Source of the DNA: Jiella soli
GTDB taxonomy: Bacteria; Pseudomonadota; Alphaproteobacteria; Rhizobiales; Rhizobiaceae
Assembly: GCF_020615385.1 (NCBI RefSeq)
Contig: NZ_JAJAVB010000016.1
Span: forward strand, 49,332-113,331
DNA: 64,000 bases
Direction: 5' to 3'
Of the stretch, positions 10,559 through 19,461 are shown piece after piece (the stretch's first letter is position 1; each line of letters starts with the position of its first letter). Below the pieces are notes generated by a model that did not search any database, was not told the DNA's origin, and was given only the letters and a program-made list of their open reading frames with translations. Both the position numbers and the translations under genes were made by a program.

Positions 10559-10705
10559 GCGCGGGGTGCCGGCGGCGGCGGCCGGAGCCGGCCGGAGGCG
10601 AGGATACCTGTATGGCGGCAAGGCATGCGGCGCCGCAGCTTGTCAGACGGCGGGATTGCGCCTTTACTGCATTCGAGCAGGAAGAAGACGAATCCGAGAA
10701 CCGCC

Positions 10706-11062
10706 ATGTGCCATCTCTTTGCAGGCATCCCCGTACATCTCTACGAGAGCGAGACCCGCTCCATGCGCCTGTCCGGCCATGCGACGTCGATTCGGCTCGA
10801 AGCAGTCTTCTGGCAGATCCTCGAGGACCTCGCCGCCTCTCAGCGGCTGAGCCTGCCCAAGTTCCTGACCACGCTCCACGAGGAAGTGCTGGAGCTTCAC
10901 GACGAGGCCCGCAACTTCACATCGCTGCTGCGCTGCGCCTGTCTGACCCATCTGGAGCGGGCCAATGGCGACCTTTCCGCGACCGCGCCATCCTGGCCAG
11001 CGCTCGATGCCGCCGGCCCGGCTCGCCAGGAGGTAGTTTCCGCCCGGCGGCAGATCGCCTGA
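10706..11062 (+). CDS. Ribbon-helix-helix (RHH_4) domain protein
   Basis: This 118-residue protein contains ETRSMRLSGHATSIRLEAVFW followed by helices ILEDLAA and LPKFLTTLHEEVLEL and the block ARNFTSLLRCACLTHLE. This is the signature of the alphaproteobacterial RHH_4 family (PF13467 type), in which a short beta strand and two helices form a dimeric DNA-binding fold. The role is presumed regulatory, target unknown. The start at 10706 gives the usual opening MCHLFAGIP; an upstream ATG at 10625 adds a region not conserved in the family. It is followed by a 350-base gap. Confidence 0.8.
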   Translation: MCHLFAGIPVHLYESETRSMRLSGHATSIRLEAVFWQILEDLAASQRLSLPKFLTTLHEEVLELHDEARNFTSLLRCACLTHLERANGDLSATAPSWPALDAAGPARQEVVSARRQIA

Positions 11063-11412
11063 GCCGCGCTGCGCGGGCTGCAGACGGAATCGCCATCTGA
11101 AGACTGGCAGCTCGTCGCCGGCGCTGACCAGACGACCGCCGGACGGCGGCTCAGAACGCGCGCGGGACGCTCCTTGCGTCGGTGAGGGCAAACCGTCGCG
11201 GGGCAAAAACGGCCTGTATTATCATCATACTACCAATGCCTTCGCCGGCCCGCCTAGACTCGTTCCTAACTGGCGGATCAAGCCGGTGTCGAAGGAGGAT
11301 GCGCCGTCGTGGCCCGCGTCACAGGCCGCTCGAGAATCCCTCGCACCGAAGATCCTCGAGGAGGTCGACGCGTCCGGCGAAGGGCGCGCCGAGAGTTGGT
11401 TAAGGGGCGAGC
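11063..11412. other. Gap before the glyoxalase gene, probably promoter-bearing
   Basis: This 350-base stretch holds no credible gene. An A+T-richer island around 11212-11240 (GTATTATCATCATACTACC) stands out in otherwise G+C-rich DNA and is a plausible promoter or regulator site for the glyoxalase/dehydrogenase genes downstream. No clear inverted repeat or terminator was seen. Confidence 0.35.
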
Positions 11413-11808
11413 ATGGCGAAAACGATCCATACGATGATCCGCGTTCTCGACGAGGCGCGGTCGCGAGACTTCTATGAAAAGGCATTCGGGCTGACGCTGG
11501 CCGGCCGCTACGACTTCGAGACCTTCACCCTCGTCTACCTCTCAAATCCCGAGAGCGAGCACGAGGTGGAACTGACCGTGAACAAGGCGCAAACCGAGCC
11601 CTACGATCTCGGCAATGGCTACGGCCACATCGCGGTCTCGGTCGGAGACCTTGCCGCCGAGCACGAGCGCATGCGCCAGGCCGGGCTTTCGCCGAAGGAC
11701 ATCAAGGAGCTCAGTCACGAAGGCCGGCATCTCGCCCGCTTCTTCTTCATCGAGGATCCGGACGGCTACAAGATCGAGGTTCTGGAGCGGGGCGGTCGCT
11801 TCAAGTGA
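11413..11808 (+). CDS. gloA: Lactoylglutathione lyase (glyoxalase I)
   Basis: The 131-residue vicinal-oxygen-chelate protein converts the methylglyoxal-glutathione hemithioacetal into S-lactoylglutathione. The four metal ligands of the family can be placed at H6, E53, H72 and E122 (IHTMIRV, HEVELTV, GYGHIAVSV, GYKIEVLE), close to their positions in the Escherichia coli enzyme, and FFIEDPDGYKIEVLER is the usual C-terminal signature. The length matches the short, Ni/Co-type bacterial class. It lies 108 bases before the Tat-exported subunit of a GMC dehydrogenase; the shared direction may be coincidental or may reflect sugar-derived dicarbonyl stress. Confidence 0.9.
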   Translation: MAKTIHTMIRVLDEARSRDFYEKAFGLTLAGRYDFETFTLVYLSNPESEHEVELTVNKAQTEPYDLGNGYGHIAVSVGDLAAEHERMRQAGLSPKDIKELSHEGRHLARFFFIEDPDGYKIEVLERGGRFK

Positions 11809-11916
11809 GGCGGAACGGCCTGAGGGCCCGGGGCAGGGAGTGGCGGTCCCGAGGAGGGGATCGGCGGCCGGTAGCCGGACCGCCGGCAGACGATACAACA
11901 AAGGGAGGAATGCAAA

Positions 11917-12441
11917 ATGGCCACATCCATGGTCGCGCCCGACAGGCGCCGTTTCCTGAAGGTGGGCGCCGGGCTCATCGCCATGACGATCATGCCGTCC
12001 GGCCTGATCGTCGGCGAAGCCTGGAGCCAGATGCCGCGCTCGACCCAGCCGGAGACGTTCGCGACGCTCGTCCAGATGTCGCGCGACTGCTATCCGCATG
12101 CCAGCCTCGATGACAGCTACTACGTCAAGGCGGTGGAAACCCTCGACCAGGCAGCAAGGGCTTCGGAAGCCGATCTCGCCCTCCTGGAGGACGGCGTCGC
12201 CGCGCTCAATAAGGCGGCGTCGGGGAAGGGCGGCGACTACAAGTCGCTCGCCAGCGATGCCGACCGGGCGGCGATCCTGACCGCGATCGAGGACGAGCCC
12301 TTCTTCCAGAAGGTGCGCTCCAACCTGATCGTCGGGCTCTACAACCAGAAGGATCTCTGGCCAATCTTCGGCTATGAGGGCGCCTCCGCCGACAAGGGCG
12401 GATACATCGAGCGCGGATTCGACGACATCGACTGGCTCTGA
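11917..12441 (+). CDS. Tat-exported small subunit of a GMC-type dehydrogenase (gluconate 2-dehydrogenase subunit 3-like)
   Basis: This 174-residue protein has a twin-arginine signal, DRRRFLKVGAGLIAM at residues 9-23, and a mature part rich in helices (TFATLVQMSRDCYPHASLDD, ADRAAILTAIEDEPFF). It resembles the small 'gamma' subunits that escort GMC dehydrogenases (gluconate or sugar dehydrogenases) through the Tat system. The partner oxidoreductase is encoded 98 bases downstream and lacks its own signal, consistent with hitch-hiker export. GGGAGG at about 11902 is a good ribosome-binding site. Confidence 0.75.
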   Translation: MATSMVAPDRRRFLKVGAGLIAMTIMPSGLIVGEAWSQMPRSTQPETFATLVQMSRDCYPHASLDDSYYVKAVETLDQAARASEADLALLEDGVAALNKAASGKGGDYKSLASDADRAAILTAIEDEPFFQKVRSNLIVGLYNQKDLWPIFGYEGASADKGGYIERGFDDIDWL

Positions 12442-12539
12442 GGCCGGACGGAAGACGTCTCCAAAAGGCTTCAGGAACAAGGGGCGGGGCTCGGGTCGCG
12501 AGGAGGCGGCTCGTCCCGACGGCTTCGGGAGGAAACGGC

Positions 12540-14108
12540 ATGTCAGCACCTTACGATCTCAACGACGACAGCGTGGTCGTCATCATCGGCTCCGGCGCCG
12601 GCGGCGGCACGCTTGGCACGCAACTCGCGCTCAAGGGCATCGACACGGTGATCCTCGAAGCTGGATCGCGCCACGAGACCTGGGACTTCATCAACGACGA
12701 ATGGGATTCCTTCGCGCAGCTCGCCTGGAAGGACAAGCGCCGCACCTCCGGCGACTGGCGGGTGTCGACGGACTTTCCGAATCTTCCGGCCTGGATCGTC
12801 AAGTCCGTCGGCGGCTCGACCGTACACTGGGCCGGTGCCTCGCTGCGCTTCCAGGAGCACGAGTTCAAGACCAAGACTCACTATGGCGAGGTCAAGGACG
12901 CCAACCTGCTCGATTGGCCGATCGACCTGAAGGAAATGGAGCCGTGGTACGCCATGGCCGAGGACCGGATGGGCGTGACGCGCACCAACGGCATTCCCGG
13001 CTTGCCTGGGAACAACAACTTCAAGGTGATGGAGGCGGGGGCCAAGAAGATCGGCTACAAGGAGGTCCATACCGGGCGCATGGCGATCAATTCGGTGCCG
13101 CGCGACGACCGGTCCTCCTGCCTGCAGATCGGCTTCTGCTTCCAGGGCTGCAAGTCCGGCGCCAAATGGTCGACGCTCGTCGCGGAGATCCCGAAGGGCG
13201 AGGCGACCGGCAAGCTCGAAGTGCGGCCGGATTCCATGGTCCTGAGGATCGAGCACGATGCTTCCGGCAAGGTGACCGGCGTCGTCTACGCCGACAAGGA
13301 CGGCAAGCAGCACCTGCAGAAGGCGAGGGTGGTCGCCGTCGCCGGCAACTCGATCGAGAGCCCGCGGCTCCTGCTCAATTCGCACTCGTCGAAGTTTCCG
13401 GACGGGCTGGCCAACTCGTCGGGCCAGGTCGGGCGCAACTACATGCGCCACACGACCGGCTCGGTCTACGGCATCTTCGAAAAGCCCGTGCATATGTATC
13501 GCGGCACGACCATGGCCGGCATCATCCGGGACGAGTCACGCCATGACCCCGCGCGCGGCTTCGTCGGCGGCTACGAATTCGAGACGCTGTCGCTCGGCCT
13601 GCCGTTCATGGCGGCGTTCCTCGACCCCGGCAAATGGGGCGGCGACTTCGCCGACGCGATGGACAACTACCGGAACATGGCCGGCATGTGGATCGTCGGC
13701 GAGGATATGCCGCGGGCGGACAACCGGATCACGCTCGCCGAGGAAACCGACGAGCACGGCATGCCGATTCCGGACGTCCATTTCGACGACCACGAGAACG
13801 ACAACGCCATGCGCGACCACGCCTACAGGCAGGGAAGCGCGATCTACGAGGCGGTCGGCGCGGTCCGCACGATCCACACGCCGCCCTATCCTTCGACCCA
13901 CAATCTCGGCACCAACCGGATGAGTGAGAAGGCGGAGGATGGCGTCGTCAATCGGTATGGGCAGACGCACGACATCCCCAATCTGTTCGTCTCCGACGGC
14001 TCGCAGTTCACCTCGGGCGCGGCCGAGAACCCGACGCTGACCATCGTGGCCCTGGCGCTGCGCCAGGCCGACCACATCGCCGGGCGGATGGCCAAGGGCG
14101 AACTCTAA
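12540..14108 (+). CDS. GMC family flavoprotein oxidoreductase (dehydrogenase large subunit)
   Basis: The 522-residue protein starts with a Rossmann motif, VVVIIGSGAGGGTLGTQLA, and contains the GMC signatures KSVGGSTVHWAGASLRF near residue 83 and, close to the C-terminus, LFVSDGSQFTSGAAENPTLTI. Such FAD enzymes oxidise alcohol groups of sugars or sugar acids in the periplasm when paired with a Tat-borne small subunit, which is exactly the upstream gene. Three-component members also use a membrane-bound multi-haem cytochrome c; no such gene follows here, so the electron acceptor must be encoded elsewhere or differ. Substrate is unknown. Confidence 0.85.
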   Translation: MSAPYDLNDDSVVVIIGSGAGGGTLGTQLALKGIDTVILEAGSRHETWDFINDEWDSFAQLAWKDKRRTSGDWRVSTDFPNLPAWIVKSVGGSTVHWAGASLRFQEHEFKTKTHYGEVKDANLLDWPIDLKEMEPWYAMAEDRMGVTRTNGIPGLPGNNNFKVMEAGAKKIGYKEVHTGRMAINSVPRDDRSSCLQIGFCFQGCKSGAKWSTLVAEIPKGEATGKLEVRPDSMVLRIEHDASGKVTGVVYADKDGKQHLQKARVVAVAGNSIESPRLLLNSHSSKFPDGLANSSGQVGRNYMRHTTGSVYGIFEKPVHMYRGTTMAGIIRDESRHDPARGFVGGYEFETLSLGLPFMAAFLDPGKWGGDFADAMDNYRNMAGMWIVGEDMPRADNRITLAEETDEHGMPIPDVHFDDHENDNAMRDHAYRQGSAIYEAVGAVRTIHTPPYPSTHNLGTNRMSEKAEDGVVNRYGQTHDIPNLFVSDGSQFTSGAAENPTLTIVALALRQADHIAGRMAKGEL

Positions 14109-14182
14109 AGACGACGCGGCCGTCGGGCTCTCCTCCGGGCCGTCCACGACGACCCGTACGCCTCCCGGCGAGAAGACGTCGC

Positions 14183-14218
14183 GGCGATTCGGCCACTCGG
14201 CCGGGTCGCCGAATCGCC
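14183..14218. repeat. Perfect 11-bp inverted repeat (hairpin) after the GMC gene
   Basis: Bases 14183-14193 (GGCGATTCGGC) are an exact inverted repeat of 14208-14218, with a 14-base loop. It lies 75 bases after the GMC stop. There is no T-run on either strand, so it is not a standard intrinsic terminator, but it could end transcription weakly or protect the transcript 3' end. The rest of the 328-base gap up to ftsK holds only the CtrA-type boxes described next. Confidence 0.5.
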
Positions 14219-14329
14219 AGAAAGGAAGGGCTTCTGCGGGACCTGCAGACTTCGCCCGGCGGCGTGCCGGAATGCGGTGCGACAGCCCTTTTCCAAGCTC
14301 ATGGCGAGCCGCGAACCCGAGCGGTTTTG

Positions 14330-14362
14330 CTAACGTCTGCTTAAACTTAAGCCAGCCTTAAC
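14330..14362 (+). promoter_or_regulatory. Tandem CtrA-type boxes upstream of ftsK
   Basis: A perfect TTAA-N7-TTAAC box lies at 14347-14362 (TTAA, GCCAGCC, TTAAC). Three bases upstream of it is a near-consensus CTAA-N7-TTAA box at 14330-14344. CtrA, the alphaproteobacterial cell-cycle master regulator, recognises TTAA-N7-TTAA. The boxes are 75-107 bases before the ftsK start, a suitable place to act on its promoter. In DNA this rich in G+C, three TTAA tetramers within 21 bases are unlikely by chance. Confidence 0.65.
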
Positions 14363-14436
14363 CCGCCGCCGCTAGGGTTCCGCGCAACGAGCGCGTCCGT
14401 CGAGTTCGGACTGCGCCAGAAGTACGGGTCAGACAG

Positions 14437-17340
14437 ATGGCATCTTCGATCGCAGGCGAACGGCAAGTCTCATTCATGCGCAGGCAAGGTGAAATCGGCG
14501 CGGCTGCAGCGCTGATCGCACTTGCGGGCTATCTTGGCCTCGCCTGCGCCACCTGGTCGGTGACCGACCCCTCGCTCAGCCAGTCCAATCAGAACATGGT
14601 CGAGAACTGGGCCGGTCCCTCGGGTGCGGTCGTCGCCGATCTCCTGATGCAGGTCTTCGGCATTGGAGCGGCGCTGCTCGTCGCCCTGCCGGCGATCTGG
14701 GGTCTGACGCTGCTCTCCGGCCGCCCGATCGAGGGCATCTGGCGCAGGGGCTGGTACGCGGTCGGCGGGATCGTGCTCGCCTGTGCGGCGATCGGCTGCT
14801 TCTCGGCGCCCGAGACTTGGCCATTGCCGATCGGTCTCGGCGGGGTCGCTGGCGACATCGTGCTGAAGTTTCCCGCGCTCGCGACCGGGGCCTATCCGAG
14901 CGGCGCGCTGGCCATGGTGCTGGCCGCGATGCTCGCCGCCCCCGCGACTTGGCTCTTCCTCAACGGTGCCGGCCTGATCGACCGGGACCGGGCCGCCGCC
15001 GAGCCTGCGACGGCACGTGGCAAGGCGGCGCGGCGCGACGAGCTCGACGAGGAAGACGAGGGCGAGAACAAGCTCGACCTCATCGTCGGCGCCATCGCCC
15101 ATACCGTCTACTCGGCCAAGGCCGCCTGGCAGCGCCATGCCGAGGAGCGCCGCGCCGCCAAGGGGCCGCGCGAATTCGGCGACCGGTTCGACGACTGGCA
15201 GGACGATGGCGAGGAATTCGCGCCGCCGCCTCCGCCGAGGCCGGTCGAGCGGTCGATCCGCGTCGCCATGCCGGCGGCGCAGGAGGGCTATTTCGATCCG
15301 ATCGGCGAGGGCGAGCCGGAGGTCGGTCATGACCCCTATGCGCCCCTCGCCGAAGATCCGGGCTTCGACGAGACGGCCTGGGGCGAGCCGCAGGCTGCTT
15401 CCAACGACTGGGACCGGCCCGAGGAGGACGAGGATTTCGACGTCGCCGCCGAGGCGCCTGCCAACAATGAAATGCTCGTCGGCCCGGCCGATCGCGTCGC
15501 GCCGAATGCCGCGCTTCCCGCCGAAGAAGGCTCCGGCTGGCGCGGGCTCCTCGCCGGCAACATCGTCGCCTTTCCAGGGCGGCGCGCCCAGAAGTCCGAA
15601 GCGGCCCAGCGCCCCGACCCGCGGCCCGCGCAGCAGCCGGCGCCGCGCGGCGGATCTCAGGCGCCACAGCCGCAGGGCGACCCCGGCGTCCGGGTGGTTC
15701 CGCAGGCGACGGTCAGCGCCGAGCAGCAGCGCCTGCGCACCGGCTCGGGCCGCGCCGTCGCCATGCGCCCGCAGGCGATGACGGTCGCCGACCCCGTCAA
15801 GTTCGAGCTCCCCTCGGTCGACTTCCTGACCCCGGTCAAGGCGAAGGGCCGCGATAGCTCCATGTCGCCGGAAGCCCTGCAGGAGAACGCACGGCTGCTC
15901 GAAGGCGTGCTCGAGGATTTCGGCGTCAAGGGCGAGATCATCGAGGTGCGGCCGGGGCCGGTCGTCACGCTCTACGAACTGGAGCCCGCGCCTGGCATCA
16001 AATCCTCCCGCGTCATCGGTCTCGCAGACGACATCGCCCGTTCGATGTCGGCGATCGCGGCCCGCGTCGCCGTCATCCCCGGCAAGAACGCGATCGGCAT
16101 CGAATTGCCGAACCAGCGCCGCGAGACCGTCTATTTCCGCGAAATGATCGATTCGGAAAGCTTCGCCAACCACAAAGGCAAGCTGCCGCTGGTCCTCGGC
16201 AAGACGATCGGCGGCGAGGCGGTCATCGCCGATCTCGCCAAGATGCCGCATCTCCTCGTCGCCGGCACCACCGGCTCGGGCAAGTCGGTCTCGATCAACA
16301 CGATGATCACCTCGCTGCTCTACCGGTTTACCCCGGCCGAGTGCCGGATGATCATGATCGACCCGAAGATGCTGGAGCTCTCCATCTACGACGGCATCCC
16401 GCATCTCCTCTCGCCGGTCGTCACCGACCCGAAGAAGGCGGTGGTCGCGCTGAAGTGGACGGTCCGCGAGATGGAGGACCGCTACCGCAAGATGTCGAAA
16501 GTCGGCGTCCGCAACATCGACGGCTTCAACGCCCGGGTGAAGGGCGCGATGGAGCGCGGCGAGACGATCTCGCGCACCGTCCAGACGGGCTTCGACCGCG
16601 AGACCGGCGAGCCGATCTTCGAGACCGAGGAGTTCGACCTCGAGCCCTTGCCCTACATTGTCGTCATCATCGACGAGATGGCCGACCTCATGATGGTAGC
16701 CGGCAAGGACATCGAAGGCGCCGTGCAGCGCCTCGCCCAGATGGCGCGTGCCGCCGGCATCCACGTCATCATGGCGACCCAGCGTCCCTCGGTCGACGTC
16801 ATTACCGGCACGATCAAGGCGAACTTCCCGACCCGCATCTCCTTCCAGGTCACCTCGAAGATCGATTCGCGCACGATCCTCGGCGAACAGGGCGCCGAGC
16901 AGCTGCTCGGCATGGGCGACATGCTGTTCATGGCGGGCGGCGGACGCATCCAGCGCGTCCACGGGCCCTTCGTCGACGACCCGGAAGTCGAACAGATCGT
17001 CTCCCATCTGAAGTCGCAGGGCGTGCCGGACTATCTCGACGCCGTGCTCGAGGACGAGGACGAGGACGGTGGCGCCGCCAGCGGCGGCTCGGCGGGCGGA
17101 TCCTCCGGCGGCTCGAATGGCGGCGGCGACGATTCGGAGGACCCGTACGACCAGGCGGTCGCCGTCGTCCTCAGGGACGGCAAGGCCTCGACCTCCTACA
17201 TCCAGCGCCGGCTCGGAATCGGCTACAACCGCGCCGCCTCGATCATCGAGAAGATGGAGCAGGAGGGGATCGTCGGTCCCGCCAACCATGCGGGCAAGCG
17301 CGAGATCCTGGTCCCGACGGAGGAAGAGGCGCGCATGTAG
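14437..17340 (+). CDS. ftsK: FtsK, DNA translocase of cell division
   Basis: The 967-residue protein couples chromosome dimer resolution and segregation to septation. Four hydrophobic helices lie in the first 180 residues, followed by a long acidic, proline- and alanine-rich linker (about 185-450). The motor domain follows, with the Walker A motif [10 protein letters not shown] (G610-S617), Walker [16 protein letters not shown] and the conserved [17 protein letters not shown]. The C-terminal gamma domain (about 902-967, [20 protein letters not shown]) is the winged helix that reads KOPS sites, preceded by a Gly/Ser linker. Length is normal for the 4-TM alphaproteobacterial form. An alternative start is [12 protein letters not shown] at 14476. 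Confidence 0.95.
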   Translation: MASSIAGERQVSFMRRQGEIGAAAALIALAGYLGLACATWSVTDPSLSQSNQNMVENWAGPSGAVVADLLMQVFGIGAALLVALPAIWGLTLLSGRPIEGIWRRGWYAVGGIVLACAAIGCFSAPETWPLPIGLGGVAGDIVLKFPALATGAYPSGALAMVLAAMLAAPATWLFLNGAGLIDRDRAAAEPATARGKAARRDELDEEDEGENKLDLIVGAIAHTVYSAKAAWQRHAEERRAAKGPREFGDRFDDWQDDGEEFAPPPPPRPVERSIRVAMPAAQEGYFDPIGEGEPEVGHDPYAPLAEDPGFDETAWGEPQAASNDWDRPEEDEDFDVAAEAPANNEMLVGPADRVAPNAALPAEEGSGWRGLLAGNIVAFPGRRAQKSEAAQRPDPRPAQQPAPRGGSQAPQPQGDPGVRVVPQATVSAEQQRLRTGSGRAVAMRPQAMTVADPVKFELPSVDFLTPVKAKGRDSSMSPEALQENARLLEGVLEDFGVKGEIIEVRPGPVVTLYELEPAPGIKSSRVIGLADDIARSMSAIAARVAVIPGKNAIGIELPNQRRETVYFREMIDSESFANHKGKLPLVLGKTIGGEAVIADLAKMPHLLVAGTTGSGKSVSINTMITSLLYRFTPAECRMIMIDPKMLELSIYDGIPHLLSPVVTDPKKAVVALKWTVREMEDRYRKMSKVGVRNIDGFNARVKGAMERGETISRTVQTGFDRETGEPIFETEEFDLEPLPYIVVIIDEMADLMMVAGKDIEGAVQRLAQMARAAGIHVIMATQRPSVDVITGTIKANFPTRISFQVTSKIDSRTILGEQGAEQLLGMGDMLFMAGGGRIQRVHGPFVDDPEVEQIVSHLKSQGVPDYLDAVLEDEDEDGGAASGGSAGGSSGGSNGGGDDSEDPYDQAVAVVLRDGKASTSYIQRRLGIGYNRAASIIEKMEQEGIVGPANHAGKREILVPTEEEARM

Positions 17341-17681
17341 CGCCGGCGACGGGGTGTCGGGCCGCAAGCGGCTGGGAGACCCTGTCGGAGCGCGGGTGTC
17401 GCCTCGGGCCTCGTCAGGTCCGGGCGCGCAAGGAACCCGCCGGACATCGACTGATCTTGCCGCCTTGGTGCCGGATCTCGGGGCTGCCGATCCCAGCGGC
17501 CGCCCTTCACGAAATGCGGCGCAGCCAATTGCCATCGCCACGCCCCATTGCCGATCGATGAGAAGGTACGACATTCTCGACCATCGGCCTCGTGCCGGCA
17601 GGGCGCGTGTCGCGCGCGCGACGGCACGCAACGACGACGAACCGAAGGGCGGATTCACCTTAAGGGATTCCGGACGCAACC
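17341..17681. other. Gap between ftsK and lolA
   Basis: This 341-base stretch has no supported gene, no strong hairpin and no recognised operator. It probably carries the lolA promoter near its 3' end, where the only A+T-richer segment (ATTCACCTTAAGG, about 17652-17664) occurs. A single TTAA there is not a full CtrA box. Confidence 0.35.
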
Positions 17682-18344
17682 ATGCTGAACAAGACTTTCA
17701 ATCCGAGAAGCGCGATCCGAGCCGCGCTGTCGCGGCCCGTCGTGGCAGCGCTTCTTTCCGCGGCGGCACTCATCTCGGCCTCGAGCCTGCCCGCGGCGGC
17801 GCAGGCGACGGCCGCCGCGCAGAAGATCGCCGACCATTTCGCAAGCGTCTCGGCGATGCACGGCAATTTCATCCAGTTCGACCCGAGCGGCCGGCAGAGC
17901 GAAGGCAAGTTCTACATCGAGCGGCCGGGCAAGGTCCGCTTCGACTATGCCAACACGCCGCTGAGGGTGATCGCCGACGGCTCGAACGTCGCGATCAACA
18001 ACAAGAAGCTCAATACCTGGGATCTCTATCCCCTGTCGAAGACGCCGATGAAGCTTCTGCTCGACCGGCGCATCAACCTGTCCGACGCCAACATCCAGAG
18101 CGTCAAGGAAGAGCCCGACAGCACCACCATCGTCATGGGCGACTCGTCGGTCTTCGGCTCCTCGCGCATCACCATGCTGTTCGATCCGAAGTCCTACGAC
18201 CTGAAGCAGTGGACGATCCGCGACCAGCAGGGCAAGGACACGACGGTGATGATCTACGACGTCAAGGAAGGCGGCGACATCGCCGATTCGGCCTTCAAGA
18301 TCCCCTATACGGCGATCAGCCAGGGCCAGACCGGCAACAAATAG
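17682..18344 (+). CDS. lolA: LolA-type outer-membrane lipoprotein carrier
   Basis: The 220-residue protein has a signal peptide (about 1-41, ending PAAAQ) and a LolA fold: KIADHFASVSAMHGNFIQF, then SEGKFYIERPGKVRFDYA and LRVIADGSNVAINNK. LolA takes lipoproteins from LolCDE at the inner membrane and carries them through the periplasm to the outer membrane. In many alphaproteobacteria it lies directly after ftsK, as here. Compared with enteric LolA the signal peptide is extended. A strong intrinsic terminator follows the gene. Confidence 0.88.
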   Translation: MLNKTFNPRSAIRAALSRPVVAALLSAAALISASSLPAAAQATAAAQKIADHFASVSAMHGNFIQFDPSGRQSEGKFYIERPGKVRFDYANTPLRVIADGSNVAINNKKLNTWDLYPLSKTPMKLLLDRRINLSDANIQSVKEEPDSTTIVMGDSSVFGSSRITMLFDPKSYDLKQWTIRDQQGKDTTVMIYDVKEGGDIADSAFKIPYTAISQGQTGNK

Positions 18345-18414
18345 GCACCAGGGCCCGGACGGCAGGCGCGCAAACGAGCCGGCCGGAACTTCCGGCGATA
18401 CATGGGCATGAGAG

Positions 18415-18448
18415 GAGCGGCGTCCGGCGGGCGCCGCTCTTTCGTCTT
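18415..18448 (+). terminator. Intrinsic terminator of lolA
   Basis: GAGCGGCG at 18415-18422 pairs with CGCCGCTC at 18432-18439; three further inner pairs, one a T-G wobble, extend the stem around a GGC loop. The sequence TTTCGTCTT follows on the plus strand. It lies between the convergent ends of lolA and the hydrolase gene, and the T-rich side assigns it to lolA. Confidence 0.7.
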
Positions 18449-18455
18449 CAGCGGC

Positions 18456-19340
18456 TCATCTCGCGAAGAACCGCGCAAGCGCCTGCAGCGTCTCGTCGGG
18501 GGCTTCCTCGACGATGAAATGGCCGGCGTCGATCGCTTCCCCGGTGACGCTCTCGCACCAGTCCCGCCAGAGCGTCAGCGGATCGATGCCGTCGCCCGGA
18601 ATTCCGGCCGATCCCCAAAGCGCGAGTGTCGGCGCCTTGATCCTGCGGCCGGCGGCGCGGTCGTCCCGGTCGAGGCGCCAGTCGATCGTCGCGCCGGCGC
18701 GATAGTCGTTGCAGGCAGCCTCGACAGCCTCGGCGCGGGCGAAACTGCCCCGATATTCCGACAGCGCGTCGCCGGCGAAAGGCGCGAGTGAGTTCGTCTT
18801 GGTCCAGCTCGCCAGCGTGTGGTCGAGATAGAAGATCCTGTCGGCGCCGATCAGCCGTTCCGGGACGGGGTGCGGCTGGGCGAGGAACATCCAGTGATAG
18901 GTCTTGAGGGCGGATTGCGGGGTCATCCGCTCCCAGACCTCGGCCACCGGCACGATGTCGAGGACGGCGAGCTTTTCGATCTCATCCGGCCGGTCGAGCG
19001 CCATGCGATAGGCGACCCGTCCGCCCCGGTCGTGGCCGGCGACGGAAAAGCGGTCGTGGCCGAGTTCGGCCATCACCGCCGCCATGTCGCGTCCCATCCG
19101 GCGCTTGGAATAGGCGTCGTTGCCGGCATCGTTCGGCGGCGCCGAGGAGCGGCCGTAGCCGCGAAGATCCGGCACGACCACTCGGAACTGACGGGCAAGT
19201 TCGGGCGCGATTCCCGCCCACATCGCGCCGGTCTCGGGATAACCGTGAAGGAGGAGCAGCGGCGGCCCGTTGCCGGCGATCCGGCAGAAGATGTCGGCGC
19301 CGTCGCCGGCGATCGTCTTCGTCTCGAAGCCATCGAACAT
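18456..19340 (-). CDS. Alpha/beta hydrolase resembling fluoroacetate dehalogenase
   Basis: The 294-residue protein has the oxyanion motif HGYPETG (32-38) and the nucleophile motif GHDRGGR, with Asp104 as nucleophile instead of serine. All residues known for fluoroacetate dehalogenases can be placed: R105 and R108 (carboxylate binding), D128 (acid), H149 and W150 plus Y213 (halide pocket; YHWMF and NDYRAG) and H274 (base, AGHFIVEE). Family members displace halide from haloacetates through an aspartyl ester. Epoxide hydrolases and haloalkane dehalogenases also use Asp but usually lack this HW...Y set. It is a monocistronic gene, divergent from xthA. Confidence 0.8.
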   Translation of the reverse strand: MFDGFETKTIAGDGADIFCRIAGNGPPLLLLHGYPETGAMWAGIAPELARQFRVVVPDLRGYGRSSAPPNDAGNDAYSKRRMGRDMAAVMAELGHDRFSVAGHDRGGRVAYRMALDRPDEIEKLAVLDIVPVAEVWERMTPQSALKTYHWMFLAQPHPVPERLIGADRIFYLDHTLASWTKTNSLAPFAGDALSEYRGSFARAEAVEAACNDYRAGATIDWRLDRDDRAAGRRIKAPTLALWGSAGIPGDGIDPLTLWRDWCESVTGEAIDAGHFIVEEAPDETLQALARFFAR

Positions 19341-19461
19341 CGTGCGTCTCCCGTTTGACCGCAGGAAATTCGGGCGCGGTTCGGCGGCGGCAAGGGTTGC
19401 GGTGAAAGGTCTGCGCGCCTAGAGCGGTCGAGACCTTCCGCCTGCCGAAAGACCTCCCCCG

